NCBI RefSeq assembly: GCF_018413645.1
Contig: NZ_JAHCDA010000002.1
Coordinates: 744,001 to 808,000 of the forward strand
Source: Roseococcus pinisoli
GTDB lineage: Bacteria; Pseudomonadota; Alphaproteobacteria; Acetobacterales; Acetobacteraceae
Reading direction: 5' to 3'
DNA: 64,000 bases
The notes under the pieces are model-generated. The model was not told the origin of the DNA and ran no database searches. It was given only the letters and a program-made list of their open reading frames with translations. Of this stretch, positions 61,717-64,000 are shown one piece after another (position 1 is the first letter of the stretch; each line of letters starts with the position of its first letter). The position numbers and the translations under genes were made by a program.

Positions 61717-62649
61717 CTACCCGCTGACGACGCGGTTGCCGCCCGCCCGCCGCGCGGCCTCGAGCGCGGAATCCGCGCGCTCCACCAGCTCGGCGAGGGT
61801 TTCGCCGGGCCGGCCCATGCTCAGGCCGATGCTGCAGACCGTCGCCAGCGGGCCTGCCGGCGTGGCGATGGGCTGGGCCTCGATGGAACGGCGCAGGCGT
61901 TCGGCCAGCGCCTGTGCCTCCGCCGGCCGGATCCCCGGCATGCTGATGCCGAACTCCTCGCCGCCGAGCCGCCCGAGCCCGTCGCTGCGCCGGAGATTGG
62001 CCGAAAGGATGTCGGCGAAGCCGAGCAGCACGGCGTCGCCCATCGATGTCTCGGCCGCCGTCAGCGCGGCGAAATGGTCGATGCTGAGATAGGCGAAGCA
62101 CAACTGCCCCGCGCCCCTGCCCTGCAGATGCCGCTGGACCTCAGCCAGGAGGGTCCGCCGGTCGGGAAGGCCGGTCAGCGCGTCGCGACCGGTGTCGGCC
62201 CCCGCCACATCCGCCCACTCCATGTCGGGATGGCTCGGTCGCTGGAAGGCGACGAACTGGTCGACCCTTCCCTCCGCCCCGCGGAGCGGCGCGATCCGGA
62301 GCTCGACCCAATAGGGCGCGCCATCCCTGCCCTGGTTCATCAGCTTCCAGATACCGCCCTCGCCCCGTCGCAGCGCGGCGCCGATGGATCTGATCGTGAT
62401 CTGGTCCGTGCCGGGTCCCTGCAGCAGGCGTGGGCTGCGGCCGATCACTTCGTCGGGCGTATAGCCGGTCATCCGCGTGAAAGCGGGGTTTACGTAGAGG
62501 ATGGTCGGGCCTGGCGGGTCGAGCACCGCATCCGTCACCACCACCGTATGCTGCAGACTGTCCACGATCGCACGGAAATCGGGCGCAAGGCCTCGCCGGG
62601 AGGAAGCGCGGCGCCGCAGTGTTCCATCGGCGATGGGACGGTCTGTCAT
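61717..62649 (-). CDS. PAS-GGDEF protein, probable diguanylate cyclase with altered substrate motif
   Basis: The 310-residue protein has a PAS domain (about 25-140, with YVNPAFTRMTGYTPDEVIGRSPRLLQG, lacking the LOV cysteine). A GGDEF domain follows with GGEEF at 229-233 and an inhibitory-site RxxD as RRSD at 220-223. The substrate-binding segment normally FKxxND reads FAALTA after SIDH, so GTP binding may differ. It probably makes c-di-GMP in response to a small ligand or redox signal. Its start overlaps the stop of the HD-GYP gene (ATGA), so both come from one mRNA. Confidence 0.87.
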   Translation of the reverse strand: MTDRPIADGTLRRRASSRRGLAPDFRAIVDSLQHTVVVTDAVLDPPGPTILYVNPAFTRMTGYTPDEVIGRSPRLLQGPGTDQITIRSIGAALRRGEGGIWKLMNQGRDGAPYWVELRIAPLRGAEGRVDQFVAFQRPSHPDMEWADVAGADTGRDALTGLPDRRTLLAEVQRHLQGRGAGQLCFAYLSIDHFAALTAAETSMGDAVLLGFADILSANLRRSDGLGRLGGEEFGISMPGIRPAEAQALAERLRRSIEAQPIATPAGPLATVCSIGLSMGRPGETLAELVERADSALEAARRAGGNRVVSG

Positions 62650-63431
62650 GGCAAATTCAGCAGTTGCAAATCGAGATGGGGAGCCCTGAGCGCATGCCCC
62701 GGCAGATCGGGCCAGGCATGGATCTGATCGCGGTGGAATTGGCCGCGGCCGTCCCGCTCCAGGCTTTCCGCCAGTATCTGCGCCGCGAGCGGTTCGAAAT
62801 GCGTGCCGGCGCAGGCGGCGGTTTCCTGAAGGGCCTCGCTCCAGTTCAGCGGCGCACGATAGGCGCGGCGCACGTCGGTCATGGCGTCGAAGGCATCGGC
62901 GACGGCGACGGCGCGCACGATCGGCAGCTGGTCACAGGCCGGCCGGCCCGTCGGGTAGCCATCGCCCGCCCAGCGTTCGTGATGACCGGCCGCGATGGCC
63001 ACGATGGGGGCCGGAAAGCCCATCTCCTGCAGCAGCTCCGCGCCGAGCGTGGAGTGGCTGGAAACGATGTCCCGCTCCCGCTCGGTCAGCAGACGACGGG
63101 AGGAGAGGATGGAGCGCGGCACGAAAATCTTGCCCACGTCATGCAGCAGGCTGCCGAGCAGCGCGGTCTCCGCACTGCCGAGGATGTCGGGCGCGAGGCG
63201 CCACATGCCCATGGTGATTTCCGCCACGCGGAAAGAATGAATCGCGCTATCCGCATGGTGATGGTGGAGCCGGTCGAGCAGGCTTCGCGTCCGGGCTTCC
63301 AGGGCCAGGCTCACGCGCTCGCCAAAGCCATCCACCTGCAGGCCGCCGAAGGCGCCGAAGCCCTCGGAGAGCCAGGATAACGCCGCCTCCCCGCCGGGAT
63401 GGGCGTCTCGCGTTGGGGCAGGAAATGGCAT
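62646..63431 (-). CDS. HD-GYP domain protein, variant phosphodiesterase
   Basis: The 261-residue protein has an N-terminal helical region and an HD-GYP domain. LLHDVGKIFVP gives the HD pair at 97-98. The second signature HHERWAGDGYP (150-160) keeps HHE and GYP, but the aspartate of the usual DGxGYP is alanine. Such domains hydrolyse c-di-GMP. With the cyclase gene directly downstream, the pair would make and break the same messenger. The start at 63431 lies twenty bases from an inverted repeat. Confidence 0.87.
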   Translation of the reverse strand: MPFPAPTRDAHPGGEAALSWLSEGFGAFGGLQVDGFGERVSLALEARTRSLLDRLHHHHADSAIHSFRVAEITMGMWRLAPDILGSAETALLGSLLHDVGKIFVPRSILSSRRLLTERERDIVSSHSTLGAELLQEMGFPAPIVAIAAGHHERWAGDGYPTGRPACDQLPIVRAVAVADAFDAMTDVRRAYRAPLNWSEALQETAACAGTHFEPLAAQILAESLERDGRGQFHRDQIHAWPDLPGHALRAPHLDLQLLNLP

Positions 63432-63450
63432 CACAAGTCTCGCTTCTAGC

Positions 63451-63473
63451 GTTTCCTTATCCAAATAGGAAAC
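63451..63473 (-). promoter_or_regulatory. inverted repeat upstream of the HD-GYP/GGDEF operon
   Basis: Two seven-base arms (63451-63457 and 63467-63473) are perfectly complementary around a nine-base AT-rich centre. Partial TCTA/TAGA arms continue outward. The site ends twenty bases upstream of the HD-GYP start codon, a position suited to a repressor operator or an RNA hairpin masking the ribosome binding site. No binding protein is suggested. Confidence 0.4.
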
Positions 63474-63578
63474 TAGAGCGTGAAACGTCGCAACTGTTGC
63501 GGTGAGACGTGCATTAGTGTCGTGCGAGGGATCGAGCCGCCAGGGATCGGCCCCTGTGCCATGCCCTGTCCCGTGATG

Positions 63579-63597
63579 CCTCGGCCGAAGGCCGAGG
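63579..63597. repeat. GC-rich eight-base-pair hairpin
   Basis: The arms 63579-63586 and 63590-63597 are perfectly complementary with a three-base loop. It may be a terminator for a gene reading from the right or a REP-like element; no second copy was noticed in the window. Confidence 0.35.
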
Positions 63598-63779
63598 GAC
63601 CATGACGCGGCGGGACGCCAAACCGCTGCGGAGCGGATCATCCACTGTGATAGCCGAAGCGAAGCGCTTGCTCACAAACGGAATTTGGCCCCTGTGCGTC
63701 AAAGCCTACGGGCGCGAAGCAACGCCAGTGCGTGTTCCGTGAGCGATGCCGCAGGTGGAATGCGGGCCCAGCGCAACAA

Positions 63780-64000
63780 TTATGTCGGAGTGTAACCACC
63801 CCACCATTTCATCGCCGTCACTGGGTCGATCTGGGCGCGCGAGGATTCAAGACTCGCATTTTCTTGCTTCAGCACCACAATCGTATCACAACCTGAAGTT
63901 GCATCGTTGGGCGCTCTACAACTCACCATTCTTCTGCCGTGGCCCCTCCCAGCGCTGGAATGTAACTCCTGCGTGTAGAGATGGCCGGGATTGCAACCAT
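63780..64000 (-). CDS. possible small ORF, open at window end
   Basis: Reading leftward from the window edge, a frame stays open for 72 codons to a TAA at 63780-63782. An internal ATG gives a 49-residue tail including IVVLKQENASLESS, a coiled-coil-like stretch, then MKWWGGYTPT. Three cysteines are visible. I do not recognise the product and cannot tell whether it is expressed; the composition is less GC-rich than the rest of the window. Confidence 0.25.
   Translation of the reverse strand, partial: GCNPGHLYTQELHSSAGRGHGRRMVSCRAPNDATSGCDTIVVLKQENASLESSRAQIDPVTAMKWWGGYTPT

Larger units (their letters stand above)
63432..63779. other. non-coding stretch upstream of the HD-GYP gene
   Basis: No convincing gene is seen. 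The stretch contains a seven-base-pair inverted repeat at 63451-63473 close to the HD-GYP start and an eight-base-pair GC-rich hairpin at 63579-63597. The composition is somewhat lower in GC than the genes, and no tRNA-like cloverleaf was found. It probably holds the promoter of the c-di-GMP operon. Confidence 0.4.

Noticed and set aside
1-64000. CRISPR arrays, tRNA or rRNA genes, insertion sequences and prophage
   Set aside because: Reading both strands showed no regularly spaced repeats, cloverleaf sequences, transposase motifs or phage structural genes. A covariance-model scan would be needed to exclude small RNAs.

Overview
The window is GC-rich, densely packed bacterial chromosome, most likely from an alphaproteobacterium of the Acetobacteraceae (Roseomonas-like). 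The pointers are the hopanoid genes hpnH and hpnN, the trpD-trpC-moaC-moeA order common in Alphaproteobacteria, orphan Bug-type tricarboxylate receptors, and frequent GTG/TTG starts with ATGA/GTGA/TTGA overlaps. The taxon is inferred, not proven. No rRNA, tRNA, CRISPR array or insertion sequence was recognised.

Region 1 (1-7480): a truncated oxyR-like regulator diverges from a chrA-type chromate transporter. A leftward group follows: beta-propeller, polysaccharide deacetylase-like protein and a sterol-desaturase-family hydroxylase. Then come msrB, a phosphoribosyltransferase and hpnH. Region 2 (7696-13420): a rightward run of two related ferritin-like diiron proteins, a polytopic membrane protein and the hopanoid transporter hpnN. 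With hpnH on the other strand this looks like a hopanoid locus carrying uncharacterised diiron enzymes.

Region 3 (13430-22355): after a conspicuously AT-rich leader lies a tightly overlapping operon: carrier protein, acyl-CoA-dehydrogenase-like flavoprotein, seryl-tRNA-synthetase-like amino acid:[carrier protein] ligase, a DUF1839-type protein, a GH2 glycosidase, a two-domain alpha/beta hydrolase and a serine hydrolase. The ligase keeps all three zinc ligands of the Bradyrhizobium glycine:carrier-protein ligase. The DUF1839 protein has a layout like the BtrH acyltransferase, which moves an aminoacyl group from a carrier protein to an amine. This is the best candidate here for an undescribed system, possibly aminoacyl decoration of a glycan.

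Region 4 (22430-39430): a Bug receptor, then a Wzx/Wzy-type exopolysaccharide locus on both strands: GH10 hydrolase, GT2 enzymes, deacetylase, Wzc-like protein with a degenerate kinase domain, epimerase, GMC oxidoreductase, Wzy/ligase, flippase, a broken GNAT/FemAB-like gene, Wza-like lipoprotein, WecG-like transferase and an initiating sugar-phosphate transferase. It ends at a strong inverted repeat.

Region 5 (39439-54123): two orphan family-5 solute-binding proteins, a HigA-like HTH protein, moeA-moaC-trpC-trpD, a TPR protein, a D-aminopeptidase-like enzyme, a second Bug receptor, moaB, a soluble lytic transglycosylase and a cysteine-free family-4-like uracil-DNA glycosylase. Region 6 (54278-64000): ETF-ubiquinone oxidoreductase, DoxX, a glutathione transferase, a class II aldolase, an AAA ATPase, an FMN alpha-hydroxy-acid oxidase, tandem paralogous lipoproteins, an oxaloacetate-decarboxylase-like enzyme and an overlapping pair of c-di-GMP proteins with altered motifs.
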